From contig VFFE01007767.1 in assembly GCA_008921705.1 (NCBI GenBank), forward strand, positions 2,726,258 to 2,790,257: a DNA stretch of 64,000 bases. Reading direction: 5' to 3'. The position numbers and the translations under genes are program-made. The notes under the pieces are model-generated. The model saw only the letters and a list, made by a program, of their open reading frames with translations, was not told where the DNA came from and searched no databases. This DNA is from Burhinus oedicnemus (lineage: Eukaryota; Chordata; Aves; Charadriiformes; Burhinidae). Positions 15,301-28,153 of this stretch are shown here, in pieces. Each line of letters begins with the position of its first letter. Position 1 is the first letter of the stretch.

Positions 15301-18300
15301 ATGGATGTTTGAGCACTGAGACCCTCTGCACAACTGATTCAAAAATAATTGGGTGGGGGGGAGTGCCAAACCTGAATTCTCTAAGGATTTAATAGGGAAC
15401 TGCTGTATTTTCAACAAGACCCACATTGCCAATATTACCATGACTGGTGTTTATTGCTTAGTTTAGTATTTTAATCCCTTGATTTTCAAGCTAGCTTCAT
15501 GACTCTGAGGGCTCTGTTGTCTAGGCACTTGGAAATGGCAGTACTACAACCCCAAATCTTTACCTGCACGTTTTCAAGATTAGCACTTCACGTTACACCC
15601 AGGTATCCAGAAAGCAGCAATCCTCAGATGTCCCTCCTTCTTCTTACTAGTCCACATCACTGCACGTAAGCAAAATCCTATAAGGTTATTTTGGTGATCA
15701 GTGTGTTCCAAGGAAGGGATAAGTGTACACTCTAAGCAACTGACATTAGAAGCCATTTTGTAGCATAAATCTTCTCTGCAGTTATCACTTGGACCCTCAT
15801 CTTCTCTCCTGCGATCTTTAGAATAACCATGGAAGGTTTTAAATTCCAAATTTTCCAATACTTCTTTTCCTGATATTTTATTTTTTAAAAAACCACCAAA
15901 ACTTAAGAGCATTTTTTTAAATTGAGTTTGAGACCTGTTCAAATTGGGTCCAACTTAGGATTTTCTTAGATCGAAAACAATACCTGCAAAACCCTAAAAC
16001 TCTGTTACCTCAAACCTTGTGAAGAGCTGTGAAATTCAAAGAAAATGTCTTGCATATGTTTGCTTGTCATTTTTTTTCCCTACTGGATATGAATCAATAA
16101 GTGCGAGTTAGACTATCACCATTCAAATGCAATACTTCTGTGCTAGATGTGCAGCTCCTGGGTCTAGTGATAGGGGCCGACACAGGGAAATTTTAGTGAA
16201 GAGCTGTCAGTTTTCTAAATCACTCCCACTTTCCAGCAATTCCTGCTTTTTGATTACTATAACCTTCCCCTGTGCTCATGGGCTTGTTGAGACTGTGGAG
16301 ATAGTTTTGGAGTGGGAATTTTCAAAATTCTTTTGATTGCAGTTTTAATTGGACTCATTAATTACCACTAAGCTTTTTAATTATTTTCCTGTTTATCAAA
16401 TGTTCTGTATTACACATGTAGTTAAAAAAACCCTGAAACCAACATTCTGTAAATTTGAAGTGGTACAAATATTTCTCCTTTAGGAACTGAGTTCGGTCAC
16501 AGGACATGAAAGAGCTGTTAAATAGTCACAACTTTTCATCTGCACTGATCTGAGTTGGATGTGAAAGGTTTTGTATCCTATTAACAATCTCCTGAGCTAA
16601 CCGGCCCCTTAAATATGATTACAAGGATCACGCATCTAAGACCTTCAAAAGGGGTTACGGAGCTCTTTTGATCAACTAAAGAAAATATCTGGCAAAGCTC
16701 GGGGTTGCCTCAGAGAAATCTATGCATTCAATAAATAACTCATGCTTTTGGGCATGCTTGGTAATTCATTATGGTGGATGGTATTTATGATCAAAGGAAT
16801 AATAAGCTAGCTGTAGACAAACAATGTGGTGGTTTTCCTAGAGGATATTTACTCAGGTGTCGCAGGAAGTATTGTTTCTCTGTAATAAACACCAAAAGGG
16901 GAGGAGTTCCTCATATTTGCTCCAGGCTGTGCTCAGTTAAGCAGCCAGAGAGGTCAAAAAGCAGTTCCCCAGAGAGGTAAGTTCTTTAATTCTTGTAGTG
17001 GTGGTCTCTCTTCTGCTAGTTAAATGTGCTTGTTTATTTTCTTAAGCTATCATTTAAGTATCTGCTGGTCTTTTTTGTGGTCACTTGTTATTTGCATATG
17101 TACATAATTAGCCATCAAAAGACCTCCTCATGGGTAGAATAGTATTAAAAGCTCACTTATAAAGGAAAGACAATAGATGAAAAGAGGGAACGTGCGCCTT
17201 AGGTCCCACAAGCCCTCCACGGCTGAGCTCTGCCCAACAGCAGGAGGACTGCCTTTTGCAGGGGGTCCACAGTGTCCAGCACAGCAGGATCCTGGCTTTA
17301 TTTGGGTGTAGTAAGGACTTTCACAATACAGGAAATACTTTAATAAATTATAGTCTTAATTTGGTGCCTTAATCACAAAAGCATCTTTGCCATTAGGAGC
17401 TTCTAGGAACGTAAAAGTCTGAGTTTATCAGCTCTGAAGTAAAAGAGGTACATTCTACTTATGTATGCTTCTGGTCCATTGTATTACAATGAATAATAAG
17501 ACTTAATCTATAAGCAATTGTCTATTATGACCTAATTTTGAAGATGCTCTGAAAGGGTGTCTGTTCACACTGCTTTCACGTTTCTCACAGAGTAATTTAA
17601 AATTAGTTTTCAGACTTACACCCACAATATTTCTAAGGAAGTTAAAAACTATGTTGAAAGGTAAGGAAAGAGTCTGAAACCAATCTAATTGCAAACTGTT
17701 AAAAAGATAATGTAGTATAGATGCCGTCTCGTGGCATTAAGCACAACTTAACCTCATACCAGGTACAGCTGGAGATGAGCACACTTAATTTATCTTTAAT
17801 ATATATAGAGATATTGTCAATACATAACACTTGCCCTTAATTACTTCAAATTTATTTGGGGTGAGAGGGAGCATATACCCACATTCACTCAGGAACTTTG
17901 AAATCACATCTGGAAGTCTTCCTAGAGAAAAGCAATGCCATAAATTTTTGGGAAAAAGGGGCAAAAGCTAAGGCATGTAGAGATGGAAAAGAAGAACATG
18001 AAGGAGTGAGATAAAGGGAAAGGAGAAGTGTGGATAGGCTGCGTGACACTGAATGTCACTTAATCACCTCATGCCTAAGTTCTCCAGCACAATCAGTGTC
18101 TACTTGACATGCAGATTGTCATTCACTAAGGGCTGAAACTCCTTGTTTGTTTGAAAGTGCCTACTTTATAGGCCTCAGAGGTTGGTTGTGACTTTCACTT
18201 GTTTAAACTAGGATCCTTTCTGCAGCAACGGGCTGTCATTACTTACGCATCATTCAGGACCATCTAAATGAAACAGATACTAGTTTTGGGGAGCTTCACA

Positions 18301-19860
18301 GACCAGTTCACCTGAATAATTAATTAAATGCAGGAGACCAAAGTGTGCACAACACTTCACTCCAAATGGACTCAGCTGAGTCACATCATGGATTTTTGCC
18401 TTTGAGGCCTCTTTGGCAGAAGACAGAGTGCTCACAGGGAATTTCAGGCCTTCGGAGCTAAGGGACAGTGACTTCGGCACACAGATATTGGGAAGCAGAC
18501 AAGGTGGGCAGCAGTAGTTTTGTTTTCAGACAGCACTGCTAGGAGTGGAAGGGGACATACGGACCGATCGCTGCAGTTATTCTCTTTTCTGGCTCCTAAG
18601 ACTGTGTCTAAGCACTTCCCAGCCGCTTGCTCCAGGCCGCGGATGCACGCCAGCCCTGTCTGGGAGGAGAGGTGTGAGTGTACACCATCCCCTTTTTGTA
18701 CCTAGCTTTCCACTGAGAGCCTTTTAGCCTCTTTTCGTGGTCCGCTCTGGTCAAGCTTCTGCATGATGGGAGGATTAGACTGTCATGCTTCTGCATGTGA
18801 CCTGCCATCCAGCCAGACGCACGGCCTAAAGGCAGTGGGTGCTAGGTACTCACAAGCACAACCAAAATCAATGAGAGCTTTGCTCCAGGAGGGGGAAGCT
18901 TTCACAAACACCACTCATGTAGCAATTCAAGCCTAAAAGATATGGATGTTTTTACAGCTGAGGCCCTATTCTGCTAGTGCTGCCAACCCCAATTAGTAAA
19001 ATGGGGTTATAAAACTAGGAAGCTCATTTTTGTATTTTTATAGGGTCTCAACCAGGGGAGGAGAACAGGTTATGAAGGGACAGAGGAGCCAGCAATGAAA
19101 GGAGCTAATAAAGACTATATGGCACCTTAAACTTCCCTTCATAAATTCCTATATGCATAATGCTGTGCACAGTTTAAAAATGTTAACAAGTTTTATACAG
19201 TAAAGAAGTATTGCTTTGATGAATGGAATTAATGAGGCCTCTTTGCCTTAAAAATAGCTGGCTCATGGGTGTTTAGCTTTGGGGTTTAAGAATATAGACG
19301 TTTCTATTGAATATTTTCCCCCAGTGAGGAATTTTATAAGGCTTCTTGTCCATGTGATATCTTTGATGTCTGGGATGGGATAAGCAGCCTTTCCCATCGT
19401 GGCTATATTCACATGGAAAGGCTGCCCATGAACTACTTGGTCCCTTCTCTGCTTTTGTGAAAGACATAGGACATAGATAGCTCTGAAACAACTCCCCTAC
19501 TGCCTGATCTGTCTGAACACAAAAACCAGGTCCAAATGTTGTTAGTTAAATGGAAGGAGACAAACTCAACACGACAGCAGAAGTCTCTGATGGAGGCACA
19601 CGTCCCCTGGTGCTGATTAAGTTTGGCTGCTTCTTGTGGCAGGGGTCCTCCAAAGAAAACCTAAGAAGCATAATTAAAGACTGGCTTGTATGTCACATAG
19701 GAGCTCTACTGATAAAATTCATCCACTTCCCAACTTTCGAGTATTTGTCTTGCAACTTCACCCTGCTATCACGTATTACATTGTGCTGCCGCTGTGCAGT
19801 CACCTCTCCACAACAGGTGAGACCGTGAGCTCTGTGCACGCACCAGATCTCAATTCTTTT
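6321..19860. other. Intergenic AT-rich DNA, no gene recognised
   Basis: About 13.5 kb without a supportable gene. It contains T-rich tracts (near 6835 and 13270), an A-rich run near 8890 and a small imperfect repeat of ATAGTAAA units at 7551-7600. Open frames (up to 130 codons, for example 7296-7688 on the minus strand) are rich in residues expected from AT-rich DNA and have no domain. I see no CR1 3' terminus, no tRNA-like fold and no splice-bounded frame that continues elsewhere. Confidence 0.6.
7547..7600. repeat. Short imperfect direct repeat (ATAGTAAA units)
   Basis: The octamer ATAGTAAA recurs at 7551, 7567 and 7592 (with a partial copy at 7574), twice preceded by an ATGGAAAA/ATGGAGAAA-type stretch. 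This is a local tandem duplication of AT-rich sequence, with no sign of a function. Confidence 0.55.
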
Positions 19861-19861
19861 T

Positions 19862-19877
19862 AGCGGACCAGGTAAGT
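19862..19877 (+). other. Candidate splice donor at upstream edge of CpG island
   Basis: The sequence ACCAG|GTAAGT at 19867-19877 is a perfect match to the vertebrate 5' splice consensus, with the cut after 19871. A second weaker donor-like site (ACAG|GTGAGA) lies about 55 bases upstream. A transcript starting upstream of 19860 and reading + could splice here, but no partner exon other than the MYO3A coding exon at 29444 is visible. A lone consensus match is weak evidence. Confidence 0.3.
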
Positions 19878-19879
19878 CC

Positions 19880-20815
19880 ATTAGGTTTACGCAGGGCAGC
19901 GCGGCCGCCCGCAGCCCCAGGGCCACGATTCGCAGCTTTCCCGTACTAAGTCCGCAGCCTCCCCGGATACTCCGTGGCCGAGACGGGTGTAATCCCCCCG
20001 TCGGGTGCGCCAGGTCCCGGAGACTGCGACCCGGCTCTGGACGCCGTCATCCTGCGGTCCCATGTTGGTTGTGGCCCACCCGGGCCGGGGCGGCCCGGCT
20101 GCGCGCTCAGCAACCGCCCCTTCCTCGCCGGGAGGGGAGGCCGGGCCGCCCCGGCGCCCCCCGCCGCGCCCTGCCCGGGGCGGGCCGAGCCCTCCCGGCT
20201 TTGCCGGCGCTTGCGAGGGATTAGCGGGGCAAACCGCTCATCCGCCCGCTGACCCCGAGGAGGGACTGTGGCCGGGCCGGGCCGGGCCGGGGCCGTCCGG
20301 AGGAGGAGGGAGAATCTGAGGCAGGGCTGATGGAAGTGGCGCGGCCCCAGCCCCCCTCAGCGGGGCTGGCTCTGCGGGGACCGGAGGTTTCGCTGCGGGT
20401 AACCCCCGGCCCGGGGGCGGCGGGCGGGGCAGCCTGCGGGGCTGCGGGGCCGGTGACTGACTGGGTAACTGTGTAACCCCGCTCCCCAGGGAGCCGCGCT
20501 GCCCGGCGGCCCCGCCCCGCCAAGGGGCTTCGGGCCGGCCCGGCTTCCCAACTCCCTCGCGCGACATGGCGGCTCGGCCACCGGGGGGGTGTCGTGGCCG
20601 GCAGGACGGGCCGGGACGCTGCTTCCCGCCGCCGCCGGGACGGTACCGCGTCGGGACGGGCGCTGCAGGCAGCTGCGGGGTGGGCAGGCGTGGCCGGGGT
20701 GCGCGGCCTTCGAGCGGGGCTGCTCGGGGCCGGGGAGACCTCGGCCCCGGGGGGCGTGTGGAGGGTGTCCCCTGGGCTCTCTCGTTCGGGCCCCTGGGCG
20801 AATCCTGCTTGTTTC
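19880..20815 (+). promoter_or_regulatory. CpG island, probable MYO3A promoter / noncoding first exon region
   Basis: About 0.9 kb of very GC-rich, CpG-dense DNA in an otherwise AT-rich window. It contains several GC-box cores (around 20172, 20413 and 20511), a GCCGG pentamer repeated four times at 20271-20290, and an ACATGGCGGC element at 20564-20573 that resembles the YY1/initiator element found just downstream of many TATA-less starts. There is no obvious TATA box. The next recognisable exon downstream on the + strand is the first coding exon of MYO3A about 9 kb away, whose acceptor at 29443 requires an upstream noncoding exon. The island is the best candidate for that exon and promoter. 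It could instead serve an unannotated divergent or noncoding transcript. Confidence 0.6.
20271..20290. repeat. GCCGG pentamer, four tandem copies
   Basis: Four perfect copies of GCCGG sit inside the CpG island, followed by a related GGCCG. They are likely a slippage product of GC-rich promoter DNA. Confidence 0.8.

Positions 20816-20818
<3 letters not shown>

Positions 20819-20870
<52 letters not shown>
20819..20870. repeat. Poly-T tract, 52 bases
   Basis: An uninterrupted run of 52 T residues sits exactly at the downstream boundary between the CpG island and ordinary sequence. It could be the reverse-strand poly(A) tail of a retroposed sequence lying to its right, an expanded mononucleotide repeat, or partly an assembly artefact. 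The sequence to the right (20871-21060) is not recognisable as a known mRNA or SINE. Confidence 0.9.
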
Positions 20871-20874
<4 letters not shown>

Positions 20875-20879
20875 GAGTG

Positions 20880-23800
20880 AGTTTCTGGGTAAGGAAAGTG
20901 TGTAGAGTGCTCAGGAGGGATGTCTGGACCGCTTCGTGCTTGTGGTGAAACTGGTCAGGGTGCTGAGGTTGCTGCAGGTGCTGGCAGAGCGGGGCCAGTG
21001 CTGGCCACCTGAGTGACAGGCAGCCTTGTAGGGTGACCGTGGGCCTCAGCAAGACATGCGTGAAATCTTACCGTGCCCACAAGGTCCCAATGTACACACA
21101 TACCCTGTGACTTCTTGCCTGCTGATGTTAACTACTAGCAAATTTGCTTGCTGTCTGTAATGCCTTCCTTATCTTGCTATCAAATGGCTATATCACCTTA
21201 ATTTCGAGCCCTGACAAAGCTCGTTGATACAGCTGCTAAATTAATTTTGAGTTGGCACTTCACTGCTGTTAGAAGTTGTGAGAAATAGGGAGTGAGCAAG
21301 ATCGCGCCATGTTGATTTTTATGGCCTTATAAAGTTTTACTGTGTCAAAATAGGAAAATTAAGTGATGCTTTAGCTTTGAAAGCTAAGTTCTTTGCTAAT
21401 ATATTGATCTAGTATGTAGTCATTGAAAAATTATTCTCATAATTTGTAGTGCCTCTCTTCTGGGAGCCACAAAATGAGCTGGATATGATTCAGTTCATGG
21501 ATTGCTAATGTCAGCTCATTACTTCTGGTGGCACAAGTTCCAAATACAATTTGATAATGACACCATTCCCCCTTCCGTTATTAATCTTGTTTTCATGATT
21601 GTAATGCCCCTGCATAAATATTTTCTGTTGGATGACAATTGCCACAAAAATCTTTAGCTCTCCTTTGTTTTCAAAATATCAGAGCTTTTAGAATTGACTA
21701 AAATAATTAAATATTGCATTTTGTTTCCATGTTTTTTTCATACTATCTTCCTATAACTAAAGATTGACTTCAAAGAATTTGGGTCCTGTACTAATGTCAT
21801 GTTTGAGCTCTGAAGGATTGTCATTCAGTGGGCAGCCCCTATGCATGAGATTAGACTGAATGCTTACAGCCCTTGCTGATTCTTTAACCCGTTGCTTAAA
21901 AAAACCCGCCTCCCATGGAGTTTCCCGAGAACTGTAAACCTCAGCATGCAGTAGGACTTTTACTGTTGTGGGGCATGGCGGGGAATGGAAGAAAACCAAG
22001 GTGCAACCTAACACTGATGTAGATCTCTTCCAGCAGCGCCCTCTGAGAACGTTCAGGGAGTGAAAAGCTGGAGCCTCCCATGAGCGGGGCTGGCCAGTTC
22101 AGTCTGCAGCAAGTCGAAATGTCAAGAACAGCTGAATAATAATCAGCAGATGAAATGTCAGTGTGGACACCCAATATGCATTTATCAATAGAAGGAGATC
22201 AGGTACCAATGCCACACAGTACTGTTTCTCTACTGCATGTAGAAGTTTTACAAAGGTCAAGGAGTCCAGAGGCATCAGGTTTCTCTGAAAGCTGTCTTGC
22301 TTTGTTGGGAAAGTTGTCACTGGATAACAGTTAGCAAAGAGGAAAAGTGTTTCTAGAAACAGAGGCAGAAGTTACCCAGCCCTTCAGAGAGTGAACACTA
22401 AAAAGTGCTCTCAAAAATAGATCCATTTTTTCCTTGAGCAGCCCTAAGATTAACGTTTATACTTTGAATTGTGCCCAGGAAATACGGTGTCTGAGATTAA
22501 GCTAAATTTATCACCACTCCTTGCCTCCAAATGCTTTAAAGTAACCATTTATTTCTGTGTTTACATTAATTTAGGATTCGGCTGTTGGGTTCAAAGTTTG
22601 CCTGGCAATGTCATTGCATGGTTCTTGCCTTTTCTGTACAGCATCAGACAATGTCCAAGTTGCCTGTCAGCTTTAAGGTGATGAGATGTGGCTGGCTCTC
22701 AGTTTCCCTGACTGTAGTGTGGAGCTGATACTCATTTTGTCAGTTGTCAAGCTGTAACTCTTTGTTTCCAGCAGTTAAGTAGGATAGGATTCATTTCACT
22801 TAACATGTCTACATCTGAAGCTGTGTAACTGAGTTCCTGTTGTAGTCAATGGAAACTTGGTATAATCAATAGAGTCTGGAGAGCAAGTCTTCTTATGCTA
22901 AGGTAGGTGCTAATCAGGTCAGGTAAATCAATTTTTGATTGCTTTGACTGACTAAAATGGGATTATAGTATCTAGCTTAGCTTCCAGTAGGTATATTGTA
23001 CGCATATCGAGTTAGATGAATCCCAGCTCTTGTCCCTTTCTTACTCATGTAAGGACACAACAGTGAAAGAAGTGGACTGACTGTCAGAGAAGGTCCTTGA
23101 TTTTCATTCTTCATCTACCATAGCTGAGGCTAAAGAGGTGGGTTTTTTCCTCTGGAAAGTTTCTTGCAGATGGGAAAGAGAATTGTTCAGTTCTAGGAAA
23201 ACACTGGGGGATGTGTGGAGTGGAAGGCAGTAAGCAAACTAATGTACAATCAAAGAAGATAATTCAGATAGACACATGGATAGTACAAAAATTATGTAAT
23301 CATGTAAAATTGTATTTTTTGTTGTTGTTTTACAGTGAAATTATGTTAAGTGTATTCAGCTTTTGACTTGACTTGTTTGACTAAACACTTGTTTTTAACT
23401 AATTGCCCAACTAGATAATCTGCTCACACTGATCTTAGATTTGACTATAGTTCCCATTCAGATACAGGTTGTATTATCATCAAAATTAGAGGCCAAATAT
23501 CCCTCAGAATTAAGTGGGGGGGGTACTGGAATTTCCAGAGCAAAACTTATTATTTGAATGATGGATGAGATAGTATGCTGCATAAATGGCTCATTATAGA
23601 TACATTTATACTAGCTCAGGATCTGAGCTGCAACCCATGTTCATGGTTGAACAGTCAAATTATTTGGACATTCATCTAGAAAGTGCTAGGTGCTAGTATG
23701 ATGAATGGCATATTGTAGCCTCATGCTCTTGACTTGTCTTAAGAATTCCACGCAGCAACCTTTAACTTTCTTATTAAGTGCTCATCAGTGTGGCATAAAC

Positions 23801-26800
23801 TCATGAAATAAGAGGAAATGTGTTGTGGGATTTTATTGTGCTACTGCATTAAGTATTTCAAGGCCCCACTGTGCTTTGTGATCAGTACCAGACCAAAGAG
23901 CTTATAAACTGGATATTACATAAAGCAGGTGGTAAAAAAGTGAGGCAAGAATGTTGGGTTTTTTTTTTCTTTGATATAACAGGCCTCAGTAATCTCTACA
24001 TGAACATTACCTGCAACTTCTTTTCCTTTTTTTTTTTTTTTTTTTTAGGGTGATTATTTTTCTGGCATCCACTAGGCAAGAGGTTTAAGTTTCAGAATCT
24101 GAAGGAGTGCAAGCGTCACCTCCATAGAGGTAACAGACGCAGTAGACAACATAAGCTAGTGTTGCTGGTTCCTGACATCCACCTCCCGTGACACACATGA
24201 AGATGTCTGGCAAATTACAGGGTAGGATATGTGCAGGAGCTGTCTGGTTAAACTCAAGTAGTGTTTGCAATGGGAAGGGGGGCGTGATGTGGACAAATAA
24301 AACAAAAGAAATCAAAGAAGACCAAACAAATGAAGATCGAAGTAGGTGTATTTTGAACTGAATCAATGAGGTCCTGGTTCTAATTGTCAAGACCAGAACA
24401 TTGTAGTAGCTAGGAGACAAGATGCTGATGGGAACCTAAAGGCTGGATTCATTTAAGTCCTATATGAATAGGTATCTGCTTTGCTAATCATGTAGGCTTC
24501 CTTTATGAAGAAGATGAATGACAAAAGGCAAGGTGCCTCTCTTGTTTTATCAGCTCCTTGTGGAGGGAATGTATGTGCTTTCATCCATGCAAGATGGTGG
24601 TCCATTCAGAAACTATTCAGGGGGGAAGGTTTAGAAAGAAGTTGCAAATTTAGGTGGTATGAAGCAGTAGTAAAGATACTGGATTAGCATTTCTATGTGA
24701 AATTCAGGCTCCATTGTGCTTGCAACCCAGCCTGCAGAAGCACAACCTCTTGCTTATTCCCACTTGACTCTATTGTCTGTAAAGCTCTGTGACCTTAACC
24801 GTAAAGCCCTCGACAGTGCAATTGTTTTGTGTCTCAAGTTTTGGGTGTGATAGTAGTATGCTTCATTGGATTGCCTTTGCAGCAATCAGTATGTATCTCT
24901 TGTGGACGATCTGTGTTCTTTCTGAGGCTGCCCCTTCCCTCTCCAAACTAGTTAGATACTGAAAATGATGGAGAATGCAGTCATCTGCCAGCATTGATGC
25001 TTAACAGGACATCTCTGGATAGCTCTAGTACATAACCTGGGGTCTGCTACATAAGTTGTGTATGTTTGGTGTGACCTAGGAAGCAAAAAAAAAAATCACA
25101 TAGGGCCAGCTCATGAGAATTCTCACCCAATTTGTTCTTATGAGAGCCAGATCCCCTTCTCAGAGGAAAGAAAAACAAACCTACAAACAAACTAAAAAAA
25201 CCAACCACATTTGGCTTGTTGCTTAAAATGCCAAAACTATTTTTTCCCAGCCCAAATACCGTTAATTTAATCACTGTAAGTGTCACAGTCCATTTGGGTC
25301 TCTCAAATTTACAGGACAGCATGCTCTGTGATTTAAATTTTATTTCATGAGCTCATTAAGAAATACAACAACAAACAAACAAGCACAAACAGGGGCTCAA
25401 TCCCCTTTTGCCCAGACCAGTCTATCACATGAATTCACTTATTCACCATTCAGGTCATAAGATTTCATAACTTACAACCCATAACTTTTAATTTGTGCAC
25501 TTATGGGGAGGGGGGCATCCCCTGTATCCCATCAGGGAGCAGGAAAACCTCAGCAGTCCAGCTGTTGTTGGATCCAATTCAAAAGCTTTTTGGGTAAGCT
25601 GATGTTTTATACCTTCCAGGTTTGGTCTGTACCTTTTCCCTAAATAGCAGATTCTGAGGAAACTGCCAGACAAAAGATGCAGGAGACTGCGATTAGCAGG
25701 TGATAATGGTGCATAACGGCCCTTTAGCTCTTCCTGGCCACCTGTCCTGCCTGCTTGGTGCTCTCGCTTTGAGCTAATGGTGCTGCTCCGAGCAGACGTC
25801 AGGCCTTGGCAGGAGCAGTGTTAGCCAAAACCTGAGCAGGAGTTGAGTGAACTGTCACGCTGAGCACAGCGTGAGTATGGTAAAGGGTTTTTATAGATGT
25901 TCAAGGGTACGTTCCTATCTCAGAAGTTTGGATCAAGTTGTATTTTTTAAAGTAAATTTTTAATGGTGAGGGGTATGATAAATTACCCGGTTGTTTGGGC
26001 ATCCAGACATATTCCAGAGACAGTCCAATTTATTGCTGAAATATGAGGTTAAATCATTATCAGCTTTCTCAACTTCACTGAGATGTAATAAAACATTATT
26101 CATCACCCAGAACAGAACACTTGAAATCATTCTATTTAATATATTTTTTAATAATAAAAGTGGAAGCTGAACAATTTATCTGCAGGGGCTTGTTCTTAAA
26201 CACAGTGGAAGTGAGGAAATACGATGTTTGATATAACCTATTCAAGTCATGATTTTGAGGCTGTGAATCAAAAGACAAAAGATTAGGGTGAATATTTCTT
26301 TCTGGAATAGCAGTCTTAAATTATTGAACTAATTGTGACAGCTATTGGATGCATTATTGTTAACTATGTGGTGACTTTTCTTAAGACAAGATGATGTGCA
26401 ACTGGTGTGATTTGCCGAGGAAAATACAGGCATATGCCAGTGTCTCCAGCACTCTTTACCGGTAGCCAAATAGCAGCTGCAGATCATGTTTCCTTAGGCC
26501 TTTAACAGTTCTCCTTGTACTAGTCTCTGCAGATGAGTAAGCAATTGATACTGGGAGTCAATGGATTTTGGCTGCATTCTTTTAATGTATAAGAAGTTAA
26601 TGAAGCCTGGGAAGCTGTGGGTTTTGATGTATATGGTTTTTCTCAGAATGTTCCACTTGCTGTAAAACTTCTGCGTGGAGGGGTGGGCCTTTGCTTAAGG
26701 CTGTATTTTGAGATACAAGGTATCGGAGTTCCCTGCTTGGCTCTGGTGCGGGCTAAATATGTGAAGCTGGTCTTTGCATTCCTGCATCTTCAGTACTCCA

Positions 26801-28090
26801 CTTTGAAGAGGAGGAAATGAGTCTGTCTTTCTTCGACTTCTTCGTATCTCCTACTGTAAGTTGCCTGGGTCAGAGGCTCTTACTGTGTTCTTGTAATGTG
26901 GGATGTAGCAGCCTCTAGGTCTTGATGGAAAACTACGTATTCTGTAGAAAATTATTTGTATGTACGCGGGCTCCAATATGATTTGGACATCTCAGTTCCT
27001 TTGAAGGTGCCCATTGATAGCTCTCTACTTTTTTTTCCTCAAAAAAAATCACCACTTATGGGTTGAGTATCCAGTAAAACTTTAAACAAATAGTTAACCT
27101 CAATTCTAAAAACTAAAGCTCAGATAGAGAAATTTTTAAATTCCATCATTGTTGAATCCCTCAAAGCAAGAGTTTGGCATTATGAATCCTAATCCCTTTA
27201 TAATCCCGAATTTGGTTATTATTTTGTGTAGTCCCAATTATGAGCTAATTACAAAGCCCATATATATATATATGTATAAAGTGATTTTTTTTTTTAAAGC
27301 AGAATGATTGTATTTGAGACCTATTTTATAGGCAAAAGAAAAAGAAAGTGCCAAAAAAATATTGTAACTCTTTTGTGTTCATTTTCTGGGGAAGAGATGG
27401 GTTTGCCTGGAAGTGGTGAAGATCCCAATGCATGGATAAATACTAGGCATGAGGTGGAAAGTTAATGCCTTAGGAAGAGATGCAGCCAATGTCCTAGCTG
27501 AGTTGTGTCGATATGAATCCCAGGGGGAGGTTTGGACAGAAGGAAAAAACGAATTTTGAATCTGGAATGGAAATTTGAGGATTTAAGTATTACAGCTACA
27601 TGTCTCTTGATCTTGATCCTCTATCTTTACCTTGACCTTTAACCTGGATTTGCGTTAAGGGAGATTTCATTGTAGCAGGTAAAATTGGGTCATTTTGTTC
27701 CCACAGTCCTTGAAATCAAGGTGCTGGGCCAGTACTGGTTGCAATCCTTGGTATGCAACAGACTGCTGTGGGTTTCCTGGTTTAAGAGGATATTTCACCA
27801 CTTTGCTGCGTGAGCGGGTATAGAAGTTGGTAATAGTCACGTATATATTTAAAAAAAAAAAAAGACGGGGGGGGCAGAGAGAAAAAACCCCGTCTTCTCA
27901 CTCAACAGTGAGGTAATCAACCAAGAGCAGAATGATGGGAAGAATCCTGAGCTCTGTGTTCCCCAGGTGAGCTTGTATTATCCAGTAGAAGATAAGTCTG
28001 AATACACGTGACATGCCAGTATGCATATCAGATAATTGAAAGAGCTAGTACAATGTATGTTTGTATAGTAGTCCATTTCAGTTGCTTCTA
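20880..28090. other. Probable 5'-UTR intron of MYO3A, no exon recognised
   Basis: About 7.2 kb between the CpG island and the repeats just before the first coding exon. It is AT-rich, with short poly-T runs near 23960 and 24027-24046 and a small TA repeat near 27261. All open frames are under about 115 codons with no domain. If the CpG island is the MYO3A promoter, this is intron sequence; human MYO3A also has noncoding 5' exons before its start codon (established knowledge), and one or more could be hidden here. Confidence 0.45.
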
Positions 28091-28095
28091 GTTGG

Positions 28096-28153
28096 TATAC
28101 ATACTGTATATATAGTGGATATACATGCTGTATGTGTAGCGGGATATACGTGG
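28096..28153. repeat. Small tandem repeat, ~24-25 bp unit
   Basis: Two adjacent units of 24 and 25 bases begin TATACAT(A/G)CTGTAT and end TAG(T/C)GG(G)A, at 28096-28119 and 28120-28144. A partial third unit begins TATACGTGG at 28145. The copies differ at several places, so the duplication is not recent. Confidence 0.65.

Noticed and set aside
16771..16980. 69-codon frame ending in a GTAAGT donor-like site at 16977
   Set aside because: The donor is good, but the translation has no domain, there is no matching acceptor or downstream exon, and it is outside the expected gene.
20357..21052. 231-codon minus-strand frame across the CpG island
   Set aside because: It reads through the poly-T as a poly-lysine tract and the rest is Pro/Arg/Ala-rich, as expected from GC-rich DNA. 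It is a composition artefact.
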